In this document: piece after piece, positions 41,872 to 49,526 of the stretch
Position numbering within the stretch: the first letter of the stretch is position 1
Layout of the letters: every line of letters starts with the position of its first letter
Assembly: GCF_003014735.1 (NCBI RefSeq)
Contig: NZ_PYAX01000017.1
Span: forward strand, 87,789 to 151,788
Direction: 5' to 3'
Source: Saccharothrix carnea
Lineage (GTDB): Bacteria > Actinomycetota > Actinomycetes > Mycobacteriales > Pseudonocardiaceae
DNA length: 64,000 bases
The notes under the pieces: generated by a model
The model's input: the letters and a program-made list of their open reading frames with translations, nothing else
Databases searched by the model: none
What the model was told of the DNA's origin: nothing
Position numbers and translations under genes: made by a program

Positions 41872-41940
41872 CAGTGACGGAAGGAGTCGAACCCTCGGGC
41901 AACGGTTTTGGAGACCGTTCCGCTTCCCAAGCACGCCACC
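41872..41940 (-). tRNA. tRNA-Trp (CCA), first in the array
   Basis: 69 nt. Acceptor GGUGGCG/CGUCACU with two G-U pairs, perfect anticodon stem ACGGU/ACCGU around CUCCAAA (CCA), T arm GAGGG-UUCGACU-CCUUC, discriminator G, the tRNA-Trp identity base. The D region (13 nt, CUUGGGAAGCGGA) is too short for a normal D arm. It is closest to the leader, which contains two TGG codons. Confidence 0.7.
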
Positions 41941-41965
41941 ACGAACAACTATTCCGGGTGCACGA

Positions 41966-42007
41966 AATAGAAGAGCCGCCCTGATCGGTTCCCCGATGGG
42001 CGGCTCC
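41966..42007 (-). terminator. Attenuator hairpin of tRNA locus 2
   Basis: On the minus strand: GAGCCGCCCATCGG, GGAA loop, CCGATCAGGGCGGCTC, then TTCTATTT, a proper intrinsic terminator. It lies between the leader stop (42030) and tRNA-Trp. Only a few bases differ from the locus 1 hairpin at 11311-11348. Confidence 0.8.
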
Positions 42008-42029
42008 CTGTCCACATGACCGGATCCGG

Positions 42030-42170
42030 TCAGGGCGGGGAGTCCGCGCAGTTCAGCCGCGCTTCATGCCAGTACGGCGCGAGCTCGGGTCGATCGGATG
42101 ACGGGCACACGGCGACGATCGCGGCGCGCTGACACAAGCGCTGCGAACCTCGCTCCCACATGCTCGTCAT
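42030..42170 (-). CDS. 46-aa leader peptide sampling 18 amino acids, upstream of the tRNA array
   Basis: Starts MTSMWERGSQRLCQR, passes through AIVAVCPSSDRPELAPYWHE and ends NCADSPP-TGA. It uses every amino acid except Lys and Phe. All ten amino acids served by the 11 downstream tRNAs are present (Met, Trp, Glu, Arg, Gly, Cys, Val, Pro, Asp, His; 26 of 46 residues), including rare ones such as Trp x2 and Cys x3. GAAGAAGG precedes the ATG. The final CADSPP and its nucleotides match the locus 1 Leu leader. It is best read as a regulatory leader whose stalling by uncharged tRNAs controls the following hairpin. Confidence 0.75.
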   Translation of the reverse strand: MTSMWERGSQRLCQRAAIVAVCPSSDRPELAPYWHEARLNCADSPP

Positions 42171-42202
42171 GGCTTCGACCCTTCTTCTCGCGGTGTGCCT
42201 CA

Positions 42203-42232
42203 AGTATGCCTCGGCCACACCGATTGCCGCAA
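42203..42232 (-). promoter_or_regulatory. Promoter of tRNA locus 2
   Basis: -35 TTGCGG (42227-42232), 18-bp spacer, -10 CATACT (42203-42208), with GGGGAAAAG upstream as in locus 1. Transcription would start about 25 nt before the leader ATG. Confidence 0.65.
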
Positions 42233-42335
42233 CGCATTTCTTTTCCCCGGAGGCGGGGGTCAGTTCATGCACGCTACCCGGCGACAGCCTTCTCCCCCAT
42301 CGGCGCCCGCACCGGGGACACGTCCTCCCGGGCCG

Positions 42336-42458
42336 ACGGTACCGGAACTGGTCCGGACCGCCGCGGGATGGGGCGAGCTGGTCGACTTCCGGGTCGTCGG
42401 AGCCGGGCTGGACGAAGTCCTGTCGAAGGTGTTCCGCGAGGACGGTGGTCACCGGTGA
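42336..42458 (+). pseudogene. 3' remnant of an ABC transporter ATP-binding gene
   Basis: Only the last ~40 codons remain (VPELVRTAAGWGELVDFRVV, then GLDEVLSKVFRE), resembling the end of ABC-2 type exporter ATPases. The stop TGA overlaps the GTG of the following permease (GTGA), the normal operon arrangement. Everything 5' is missing, replaced by the promoter of the opposite-strand tRNA leader. Confidence 0.45.
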
Positions 42459-42895
42459 CCCGCTCCACCGCCCGGCGCACCGCGTCGGTGTTCCTCGCCG
42501 TGCCGCACCAGGAGTTGCAGATGATCGCCCAGTACCGCTGGTGGTTGCCGGCGATGCAGGCGAGCGTGGTGACGGTTCCACTGATCTCGTTGCTGGTGTG
42601 GCGTGGTGCCATCACCCATGGCGCGGAGCCGCCTGTCACGCGCGACTACCTGACCACGTACCTGGTTCTGGTCAGCCTGGTCACCGTGCTTACGTCGAGC
42701 TGGACCGCCAAGTTCCTCGCCGAGAGCATCCGCTCGGGGCGCTTGAACAGCTGGCTGGTCCGACCGTGTTCCACCCACGTCCTTCCAGCCAGTCCGCGGT
42801 ATGCGCCGCGCCTCCCGATGTGGCCGCGTCGTACACGCGCACTGCGATCTGGCGCGGATCGGCGGTGGTGGTTGTCGTGCCGGTCTCGATCGTGA
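42455..42895 (+). pseudogene. Truncated ABC-2 type permease
   Basis: Starts GTG and reads about 112 normal residues: FLAVPHQELQMIAQYRWW, a membrane segment VVTVPLISLLVW, a second TTYLVLVSLVTVLTSSW, then RLNSWLVRPCSTHVLPA, typical of ABC-2 family (DUF990-like) exporters. After ~42790 the frame turns into Arg-rich shadow, while another frame shows a short hydrophobic run (AVVVVVPVSIV), so a frameshift plus deletion ended this gene. Confidence 0.55.
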
Positions 42896-42978
42896 GAGGC
42901 GCCGAGGAGGCAGCCGGCAGCGTCGATCACCTGGACGAGACCGACCACGTCGTCGCGGGTGTTCGTTTCCTGCTCCGC

Positions 42979-43311
42979 CTACCCGAGTCCACCGAGGCGG
43001 AGGGCGTTCTCAATCTCGCCGAGTTTCGCGGAGGACAGGGCACCCGCCCGCTCGATCAGGTCGTCCCGGGACACGGTGGTCAGCCACGTGCAAGGGATAA
43101 AGCCCGGACGCGGGAACGCGAACCGAAGCACGCCTTCGAAGGGCAGTCCTTCCACGGCACCTACTGCCACTTCGACGCCCAGACCGGTGATGTCGGCACC
43201 CGCCGGAGCGACGACCTGCATCACCCGGATCCCGGACGCGCCGTCTCCCGACAGCAGCACGACCGGCCGCCGCTCGCCGAACTCCATCCACCAGACTTCT
43301 CCACGTTGCAC
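42979..43311 (-). CDS. PemK/MazF-family toxin (endoribonuclease-like)
   Basis: 110 aa, standard MazF length. GTG at 43311 sits 5 bp after CAGGAG. N-terminus VQRGEVWWMEFGERRPVVLLS matches the family signature RGEVWW(V/M)xFG...RPVVV; the later FEGVLRFAFPRPGFIPC, WLTTVSRDDL and GEIENAL segments fit the MazF fold. MazF toxins cleave mRNA, and some actinobacterial ones cleave specific tRNAs. No antitoxin gene is visible upstream (43312-43484) or downstream. It stands next to the tRNA array, on the same strand, about 750 bp upstream of its promoter. Confidence 0.75.
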   Translation of the reverse strand: MQRGEVWWMEFGERRPVVLLSGDGASGIRVMQVVAPAGADITGLGVEVAVGAVEGLPFEGVLRFAFPRPGFIPCTWLTTVSRDDLIERAGALSSAKLGEIENALRLGGLG

Positions 43312-43484
43312 GTGTACTCCTGACACAGGACGGCCGGCGGACGCTGCGCGTCTCCGACGCGCCGTGGAGACGGTGCGGCCACTCGGTGTGTGAAGACAAA
43401 CGATCACGCGGCAGCAGGTCACAGCGTAGACCCTGCCCGCTCGCAGGAGGCGGGGTGAATAAGCTCGGTTTCCCTTTTGGTCAC

Positions 43485-43808
43485 CTAACCCACAACTGGA
43501 GGCTCATAGGAGTCGTCATCAGGATATTTGAATTCCCGGTACGTTTCATCAACCAGGGCCAACGAGGTGCGAACCGCGCCTACCGCACCGAAATAGCCTC
43601 GGTGTGCGTAGTCCAGAGAATCTTCATAATCAAGTAGATGCACATCGGTTCCCCGCAGCTTTTCGTCCAGCCTGGCGATTGAGTTGTAGCCGACCACCGA
43701 CAACTCCTCCGCCAGTTCGGGTAAACCCTCCTCCGAGACGTCGTTCCAGCGATCCGGGTAGCGACTTCTCAGGTAGGATCGCAGCTCATCCAGCGGTATC
43801 TCCAACAC
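43485..43808 (-). CDS. Small uncharacterised acidic protein
   Basis: About 106-107 aa (LEIPLDELRSYLRSRYPD... to ...YPDDDSYEPPVVG). GTG at 43808 or TTG at 43805 follows GGAGG; the longer frame to 43910 is less likely. Base composition is visibly less GC-rich than its surroundings, suggesting recent acquisition. Acidic, no signal peptide or membrane segment, no motif I recognise. Proximity to the orphan MazF and its small acidic nature make an immunity or antitoxin role conceivable, but that is speculation. Confidence 0.55.
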   Translation of the reverse strand: MLEIPLDELRSYLRSRYPDRWNDVSEEGLPELAEELSVVGYNSIARLDEKLRGTDVHLLDYEDSLDYAHRGYFGAVGAVRTSLALVDETYREFKYPDDDSYEPPVVG

Positions 43809-44083
43809 ATCCTCCAGTCGATGACCGTGACCGCCTTCACCACCGCCTTCCCCGATTCGGTCAGCGCCACACTCCCCTCGGGTGATCGGCTTGGCCGGCA
43901 GGCCCATCATCCCGTCCGGGACGCCCAGGCCACACCGCCTGATCAGCGACAGCCCGGCACGCCACCCGCATGGTCAACCATTGGTTCGGCAATAGGTAAG
44001 CCCTCTTCGCCACCGACGCGCTGACTGCCGCGCGATGCGCCGCAGCGGCTCGGTGGCTGTCGGTTCTCGGGCTGGGCGCGGTG
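43809..44083. other. Intergenic stretch between the small acidic gene and the Dpp operon
   Basis: No supported gene. A minus-strand frame near 43820-43880 reads ALTESGKAVVKAVTVIDW, coding-like but without start or family. Confidence 0.3.
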
Positions 44084-45796
44084 TCAGGGAGTGGTGGTTC
44101 GCCGGCGGACGTGTCGTTCTCGCTGGAGGTCGGGGTCGGCCACGGGTGCGGCGGTGATGAGTTCGGTTGTGTACGGGTGCAGTGGACGGGTCAGGACGTC
44201 GGCCGTTGGGCCCTGTTCGACCAGTCTCCCGTCGCGCAGGACGGCCACCCGGTGGGCCAGTCGTTCCACCACGCCGAGGTCGTGGCTGATGAACAGGCAC
44301 GCGAATCCCAGACGTTCCTGCAATGATCGGAACAGGTCCAGGATGCGTGCCTGCACTGACACGTCCAGGGCGCTCGTGGGCTCGTCGGCGACGAGCAGTG
44401 CGGGGTCCAGGGCCAGTGCGCGGGCGATGCCGACGCGTTGCCGTTGTCCGCCCGACAGTTCGTGCGGGTAGCGTTCGCGCAGCGCCGGCGAGAGCCCGAC
44501 GAGGTCCAGCAGTTCGTCCACCCTGGTCGCGGGGTCCACGCCGCCCGGCGCGCCGTGCAGGAGCATCGGCTCGGCGATGGTGCGGGCGATCGTGGCGCGG
44601 GGGTTCAGCGAGGACGCCGGGTCCTGGAACACCGTCCCGACCACGCCGCGCAGGGTACGCCGCTCCCGGCCACGCAGAGCGGTGATGTCCCGACCGGCCA
44701 GCGTCACCGTCCCGCGGGTGGGTGACCGCAGTCCGACGACGACCGAGGCCAGGGTGCTCTTGCCCGAACCTGACTCGCCGACCAGCCCCAGCACCTCACC
44801 CGGTCGGACGTGCACGCTCACGCCGTCCACGGCACGGGTGCCGGACAGCCCGAACCGGCCACCGTAGACGACGGTCAGCCCGTCCACGACCAGCACCGCG
44901 TCCGCCGCCGGGTCGTCGGGGACCGAGCCGGACCCGGCGACGGCGACCTGCCCGCCGCGACTCACCAGCCCGTCCCGCGCGTCGGGTACCGCCACCGCTT
45001 CGGGGGACGCGGTCAGCGACACCACCGCGTCCAGCAGCTGCCGGGTGTAGGCGTGGCGAGGCCGGCGCAGCACCTCCACGACCTCGCCCTGCTCGACGAC
45101 CCGGCCCTCGCGCATCACCGCGACCCGGTCGGCGAGACCCGCCACGACACCCATGTCGTGGGTGATGAGCAGGATGGCCACGTCGAGCCGGTCACGCAGG
45201 TCCCGCAGCAGCTCGATGATCTCCGCCTGCACCGTGACGTCCAGGGCGGTGGTGGGCTCGTCGGCGACCAGCAGCGCCGGTTCGCACGCCACGGCCATCG
45301 CGATGACCACGCGTTGGAGCTGCCCGCCGGACAGCTCGTGCGGGTAGGCGCGCAGCCGCCGTTCCTGGTCGGGGAGCCCGACCAGGCGCAACAGCTCCGC
45401 CGCCCGGTCCCGTGCCTGCCGCCGGGTCACCGGCCGGTGCGCCCGCACCGCCTCCACGAGCTGGGCGCCGATGGTGAACACCGGGTTCAGCGCGCTCATC
45501 GGTTCCTGGAACACCATCCCGATCCGACCGCCGCGCACCGCGCGCAGCTCCGCGGTCCCCATCGCGTACAGGTCACGGCCCTCGAACACCGCGCGGCCGG
45601 ACAGCCGGGCGGTGGCGGGCAGCAGCCGCAGCAGCGACATCGCCGTCACGGTCTTGCCGGAACCGGACTCGCCGACGACGGCCAGGACCTCCCCGGCCGT
45701 CAGGGACAGCGAGACGTCCCTGACGGCCGGGTGGGTGACGCCGCCGCTGACGAAGTCGACCGACACGTCCTCCAGCGCCAGCAGCGGTGCGGTCAC
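44084..45796 (-). CDS. Peptide ABC transporter ATPase, DppD-DppF fusion
   Basis: 570 aa with two complete ABC ATPase domains. Domain 1: Walker A GESGSGKTV (~residue 42), signature LSGGQLQRV (~residue 160), Walker B LLVADEPT. Domain 2: GESGSGKST (~residue 335), LSGGQRQRV (~residue 450), LLVADEPTSALD. Both have the oligopeptide-type extension (HAYTRQLLDAV; HPYTTELITAAP). The GTG start overlaps the stop of the substrate-binding gene (GTGA). It energises the permeases at 47489 and 48484. Confidence 0.93.
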   Translation of the reverse strand: MTAPLLALEDVSVDFVSGGVTHPAVRDVSLSLTAGEVLAVVGESGSGKTVTAMSLLRLLPATARLSGRAVFEGRDLYAMGTAELRAVRGGRIGMVFQEPMSALNPVFTIGAQLVEAVRAHRPVTRRQARDRAAELLRLVGLPDQERRLRAYPHELSGGQLQRVVIAMAVACEPALLVADEPTTALDVTVQAEIIELLRDLRDRLDVAILLITHDMGVVAGLADRVAVMREGRVVEQGEVVEVLRRPRHAYTRQLLDAVVSLTASPEAVAVPDARDGLVSRGGQVAVAGSGSVPDDPAADAVLVVDGLTVVYGGRFGLSGTRAVDGVSVHVRPGEVLGLVGESGSGKSTLASVVVGLRSPTRGTVTLAGRDITALRGRERRTLRGVVGTVFQDPASSLNPRATIARTIAEPMLLHGAPGGVDPATRVDELLDLVGLSPALRERYPHELSGGQRQRVGIARALALDPALLVADEPTSALDVSVQARILDLFRSLQERLGFACLFISHDLGVVERLAHRVAVLRDGRLVEQGPTADVLTRPLHPYTTELITAAPVADPDLQRERHVRRRTTTP

Positions 45797-47463
45797 GGGG
45801 TCACGCCGACCTGGAGGTAGTTCGGGTAGGCGGGGAAGTCGGCGATGAACAGGTTGGCCACCTTGGAACCGCGCAGGAACGAGTTGCGCGTGTAGATCAG
45901 CGGCACGACCGGCGAGTCCTCGAGGATCCGCTTGTCGAGCTCCGCCCACTTGCGGCCTGCCTCCACCGGGTCGACGGTGGCCTGCGCCTCGCCGATCAGC
46001 CGGTCCACCTCGGCGTTGCGGTAACGGGACAGGTTGTACCCACCGCCGCCGATCTCCGAGGACGCGAACAACGGCTGGATGTTGGCGTTGGCACTGGGGA
46101 AGTCCGGCTGCCACGAGCTCAGCGTGAGGTCGAAGGTGGCCGTGTCACCGGTGGTCTCGGTGGTGTAGGCGTCGCTGTCGAGCGTGCGGATGGTGGTCCG
46201 GATGCCCGCGCGGGCCAGCGACGCCTGCACCGACTGCGCCTTGTCGGGGTAGTTGTTGCTCTTGGAGACCACGAAGTCCAGCTCCGGCAGACCGTCCGGG
46301 AAACCCGCCTCCGCCAACAGCTTCTTCGCCTTCTCCGGGTCGCCGGCGGGTTGCGTCGGGTACAGGTCGAACTTCTCCCGCCCGGCGATGCCCTCGGTGA
46401 TCAGCGTGGTGGCGATGTCGCCCGCGAGCTCGGCGTTGCCGGCCGACGCGATCTGGTAGGAGGTCTTGTCCACCGCGTACTGGAACGCCTCGCGCACCTT
46501 GGGGTTGTCCAGCGGTGCCTTGCCGGTGTTGAACGCGAGGTAGGCCAGGGCGCCGGACTTCGAGGTCACCAGCCGCTGCCGTGCCGAGGTGTTGCCGGCG
46601 AGCTGGGCGAGCTGCGCGGGCGAGACGAACGACGCGCCGAACGCGAACTTGTCGTCACCGGAGTCCGCGACGAGGCGTTGGGAGATCACCGAGGCGTCCT
46701 GGCCGAGTTGGAACACGACCTCGTCGGGCAGGCCGGCGCGGACCTTGTCGACGTCGGTGCTCCAGTTGGGGTTGCGGGTCAGCCGCGCCTCCACGCCCTT
46801 CCGGTACTCGACCAGCTGGTAGGGACCGGAGGCCACGGGGTGCTCGCTGTAGTCGGCTTCCTGGCCCTTGCCCTTGGGCACCGGTGCGAACGCGGGCGTG
46901 CTCACCACCCACGGCCAGTCGCCGTAGGGCCGCACGAGGGTGAACTTGATCGTGCGGTCGTCGGGGGTCTGGATGCCCGCCAGCTCGGCGCCCTCGAACG
47001 GGCCCCGGTAGTCGGCACCGCCCTCGATGAGCTGCTTGTGGTAGCCCAGGCCGCCGGAGAACGCGGGCGCGAACGACCGCTCGACGCCCCACTTGACGTC
47101 GGCGGCGGTGATCGGGGTGCCGTCGCTGAACTTCAGGCCCTCCTGGAGGGTGAACGTCCAGGTCTTGCCGCCGTCGTCGGTCTTGCCCACGTCGGCGAGG
47201 TCGGGGACGACCTTGGCCGGCTCCCCCGGTTTGTTGTGCCACGCGGTGAGCCTGCGGTGCACCAGGCCGAGCGAGGTGATGGCGAGGCTGGAGCTCTTCG
47301 CCGGGTCGTAGTTCACCGTCTGGCCGTCGAGCAGGATGCGCAGCGTGCCACCGCGGGTCGCCTGCGCCTGGGACGCGCCGGGCGGGGGCTCGTTGGCACC
47401 GCAGGCGGTCAGGGCCAGCGCGCCCGCGAGGGCGAGGGCGAGGGCCGCTCGACTTCTGGTCAT
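45793..47463 (-). CDS. Oligopeptide-type substrate-binding lipoprotein (SBP family 5)
   Basis: 556 aa. Lipoprotein signal ALALTAC within the first 24 residues; SBP_bac_5 pattern GKTWTFTLQEGLKFSDGTP near residue 105 and later YNLSRYRNAEVDRLI. Binds peptides or similar ligands outside the membrane for the DppBC/DF transporter encoded around it. GGAGAAGAG precedes the ATG. Gene order on the minus strand is permease, permease, SBP, ATPase with short or overlapping junctions, so one operon. Confidence 0.92.
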   Translation of the reverse strand: MTRSRAALALALAGALALTACGANEPPPGASQAQATRGGTLRILLDGQTVNYDPAKSSSLAITSLGLVHRRLTAWHNKPGEPAKVVPDLADVGKTDDGGKTWTFTLQEGLKFSDGTPITAADVKWGVERSFAPAFSGGLGYHKQLIEGGADYRGPFEGAELAGIQTPDDRTIKFTLVRPYGDWPWVVSTPAFAPVPKGKGQEADYSEHPVASGPYQLVEYRKGVEARLTRNPNWSTDVDKVRAGLPDEVVFQLGQDASVISQRLVADSGDDKFAFGASFVSPAQLAQLAGNTSARQRLVTSKSGALAYLAFNTGKAPLDNPKVREAFQYAVDKTSYQIASAGNAELAGDIATTLITEGIAGREKFDLYPTQPAGDPEKAKKLLAEAGFPDGLPELDFVVSKSNNYPDKAQSVQASLARAGIRTTIRTLDSDAYTTETTGDTATFDLTLSSWQPDFPSANANIQPLFASSEIGGGGYNLSRYRNAEVDRLIGEAQATVDPVEAGRKWAELDKRILEDSPVVPLIYTRNSFLRGSKVANLFIADFPAYPNYLQVGVTP

Positions 47464-47488
47464 CGGGTTCTCTTCTCCTACCGGGTTG

Positions 47489-48484
47489 TCACGACAGGCG
47501 GGCTCGGGGGTCGAGCGCGCCGTAGCAGAGGTCGACCAGGACGTTGGCCGTGACGATGAGGAAGGCGGCGAACAGCGTGCAGCCCAGCAGCAGGGGCAGG
47601 TCGCGCTGGTTGACCGCGTCGATCAGCAGCCCGCCGAGACCGGGCAGGCCGAACACCCGCTCGGTGATGACCGCGCCGCCCAGCAGCGAGCCCAGGTCGA
47701 CGCCGAACACCGTGACGACGGGCAGCAGCACGTTGCGCAGTGCGTGCTTGCCGACGACCTTGGTCTCGGTCAGGCCCTTGGCACGGGCGGTGCGGATGTA
47801 GTCCTCGTCGAGTGTGTCGAGCATCTGGGAGCGGGTCAGCCGGGTGTAGACCGCGGCGTGCGCGAACGCCAGCACGGCCCACGGCAGGGCCAGCCGCCAC
47901 GCCCAGTCGACAGGGCTGGTGGCGAAGTCCACGTACCCGCCGACCGGTACGACGTCCAGCGTGAAGCCGAACAGCAGGATGCCGAGCAGCCCCACCAGGT
48001 ACACCGGCGCGGACACCCCGGCGACCGACACCGCCAGTGCGATCCGGTCCAGGGGCGTGCCGCGGCGCAGCGCAGCCACCACCCCGGCACCCACGCCCGT
48101 CACCAGCCACAGCAGCGCCGCGCCCGCGGCCAGCGAGAACGTCACCGGCAGCCGCTCGCCGATGAGGTCGAGCACCTCGGTGTTCTGCTGGAACGAGTAG
48201 CCGAAGCAGGGCGCCTCGCAGGTGATGGCCGTGGCGCCGGCGCCGAACGTGCGGCCGGTCGCGATGCCGCCGACGAAGTCCAGGAACTGCCGCCACCACG
48301 GGTCGCCGAAGCCCATGAAGTCACGGGCCAGGGCCAGGTTCTGCTCGGTGCACGGCCGTCCGCACGAGGCCAGCGCCGGGTCGGCGGGCACGAGGTAGAA
48401 CACCGCGTAGGTGCAGAAGCCGACGATGAACAGCACCAGCAGCGCGCCCGCGAGTCGGACGCCGATGAACTTCGCGGTGCGCAT
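47489..48484 (-). CDS. Peptide ABC transporter permease, DppB type
   Basis: 331 aa, six membrane segments. N-terminal LVLFIVGFCTYAVFYLVPADPA, EAA-type cytoplasmic loop RTARAKGLTETKVVGKHALR near residue 240, and FGLPGLGGLLIDAVNQRDLP near the end are DppB/OppB hallmarks. A Cys-containing periplasmic insertion (ITCEAPCFGYSF) is unusual. The ATG overlaps the TGA of the preceding permease gene (TGATG). Confidence 0.92.
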   Translation of the reverse strand: MRTAKFIGVRLAGALLVLFIVGFCTYAVFYLVPADPALASCGRPCTEQNLALARDFMGFGDPWWRQFLDFVGGIATGRTFGAGATAITCEAPCFGYSFQQNTEVLDLIGERLPVTFSLAAGAALLWLVTGVGAGVVAALRRGTPLDRIALAVSVAGVSAPVYLVGLLGILLFGFTLDVVPVGGYVDFATSPVDWAWRLALPWAVLAFAHAAVYTRLTRSQMLDTLDEDYIRTARAKGLTETKVVGKHALRNVLLPVVTVFGVDLGSLLGGAVITERVFGLPGLGGLLIDAVNQRDLPLLLGCTLFAAFLIVTANVLVDLCYGALDPRARLS

Positions 48485-49404
48485 CAGCGGGCCGTCCGCG
48501 GGTCGAGGGCGTCGCGCAGGCCGTCACCCAGGACGTTGAACGCCCACGTGGCGAGGAACAGCGCCGCACCGGGGAAGACCAGGAACATCGGGTCGGTGCC
48601 CACCCAGTCGATGGCGCTGCTGATGGTCCGTCCCCAGCTCGGCGTGGGCGGTGGGATGCCGACGCCGAGGAACGACAGCGCCGCCTCCAGCCCGATCTTG
48701 CCGGGGATGGACAGGGTGGCGACCACGATGATCGGCCCCCACAGGTTGGGCAGCAGCTCGTGGCGGAACACGTGCACCGGTCCCGCGCCCAGCGACCGGG
48801 CGGCGGAGACGAACCCGCGTGCCCGCAGCGTCAGCGTCTGGGCGCGGACGATGCGGGCCATCGACGGCCAGCCGAAGAAGCCGATCACCACGATCAGCAA
48901 CAGCGGGCGGGGCACCTCGGCGGGCGCGACGGCACCGAGGGCGATCATGAACACCAGGTACGGGAACCCGAGCAGGACGTCCGCGGTCCAGGTGACGAGC
49001 CTGTCCAGCGCGCCACCCAGGTACCCGGCCGCCGCGCCGAGCACGACACCCAGCAGCACGGACACCGCCGTGGCGGCCAGGCCGATGAGGAACGAGGTGC
49101 GGGCGCCGTGCGCGACGATCGCGAAGAGGTCGCGTCCGGTGAGGGGCTCGACGCCGAACCAGTGCGTCCCGCTGACGCCGCCCAGCGCACCGGCGGGCGC
49201 GCCCGTCGCCGGGTCCAGCGCCTCGATCCGGTAGGTGTACGGGTCCTGGCCGGTGATGGCGGTGAGCACGTCGGCACCGACCGCGAGCAGCGCGAGCAGT
49301 GCGATGCAGAGTGCGCCGGCCAGTGCCCAGCGGTCCCGCCGGAGGACGACGAGGGCCGCCCCGCGAATCGGCCTGACAGCGTTGGGGCGCAAGGGATCGG
49401 ACAA
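48484..49404 (-). CDS. Peptide ABC transporter permease, DppC type
   Basis: 306 aa. HWFGVEPLTGRDLFAIVAHG near residue 80, the EAA loop FVSAARSLGAGPVHVFRHEL near residue 200 and the terminal FNVLGDGLRDALDPR are typical of DppC/OppC. The start appears to be TTG (M-S-D-P-L-R-P) about 9 bp after GAGGTCAGG; no better in-frame start exists. First gene of the 44-49.4 kb operon; the promoter lies in 49405-49526. Confidence 0.92.
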   Translation of the reverse strand: MSDPLRPNAVRPIRGAALVVLRRDRWALAGALCIALLALLAVGADVLTAITGQDPYTYRIEALDPATGAPAGALGGVSGTHWFGVEPLTGRDLFAIVAHGARTSFLIGLAATAVSVLLGVVLGAAAGYLGGALDRLVTWTADVLLGFPYLVFMIALGAVAPAEVPRPLLLIVVIGFFGWPSMARIVRAQTLTLRARGFVSAARSLGAGPVHVFRHELLPNLWGPIIVVATLSIPGKIGLEAALSFLGVGIPPPTPSWGRTISSAIDWVGTDPMFLVFPGAALFLATWAFNVLGDGLRDALDPRTAR

Positions 49405-49526
49405 CGAGCACCTGACCTCGGGTGGTGGGACGCGCCCACAATAGGAGTCCGGAGATCATCGTGGACGCGCTCCCACTATCTGGGAAACCGGTTCGAAGTG
49501 GCAGGTGGTTCGTACGTGGTGCCGTA
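49405..49526 (-). promoter_or_regulatory. Promoter region of the Dpp operon with two dyads
   Basis: Contains GTGGGACGCGCCCACA (49425-49441 region) and TCCCACTATCTGGGA (about 49477-49491). Similar half-sites to the TGTGGG-type palindromes upstream of the sulfur genes, but with different spacing; regulation is only a suggestion. Confidence 0.3.

Noticed and set aside
41531..42015. Minus-strand open frames across the tRNA array
   Set aside because: They run through well-formed tRNA genes and the attenuator hairpin, with no family similarity visible.
40706..42232. Phage or plasmid origin of the tRNA array
   Set aside because: No integrase, phage structural or replication gene, and no attachment-site repeat is visible nearby. 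Mobility cannot be excluded but has no support here.
43312..43484. MazE-like antitoxin upstream of the MazF-like gene
   Set aside because: No short ORF with a ribosome binding site and antitoxin-like composition was found in this gap.
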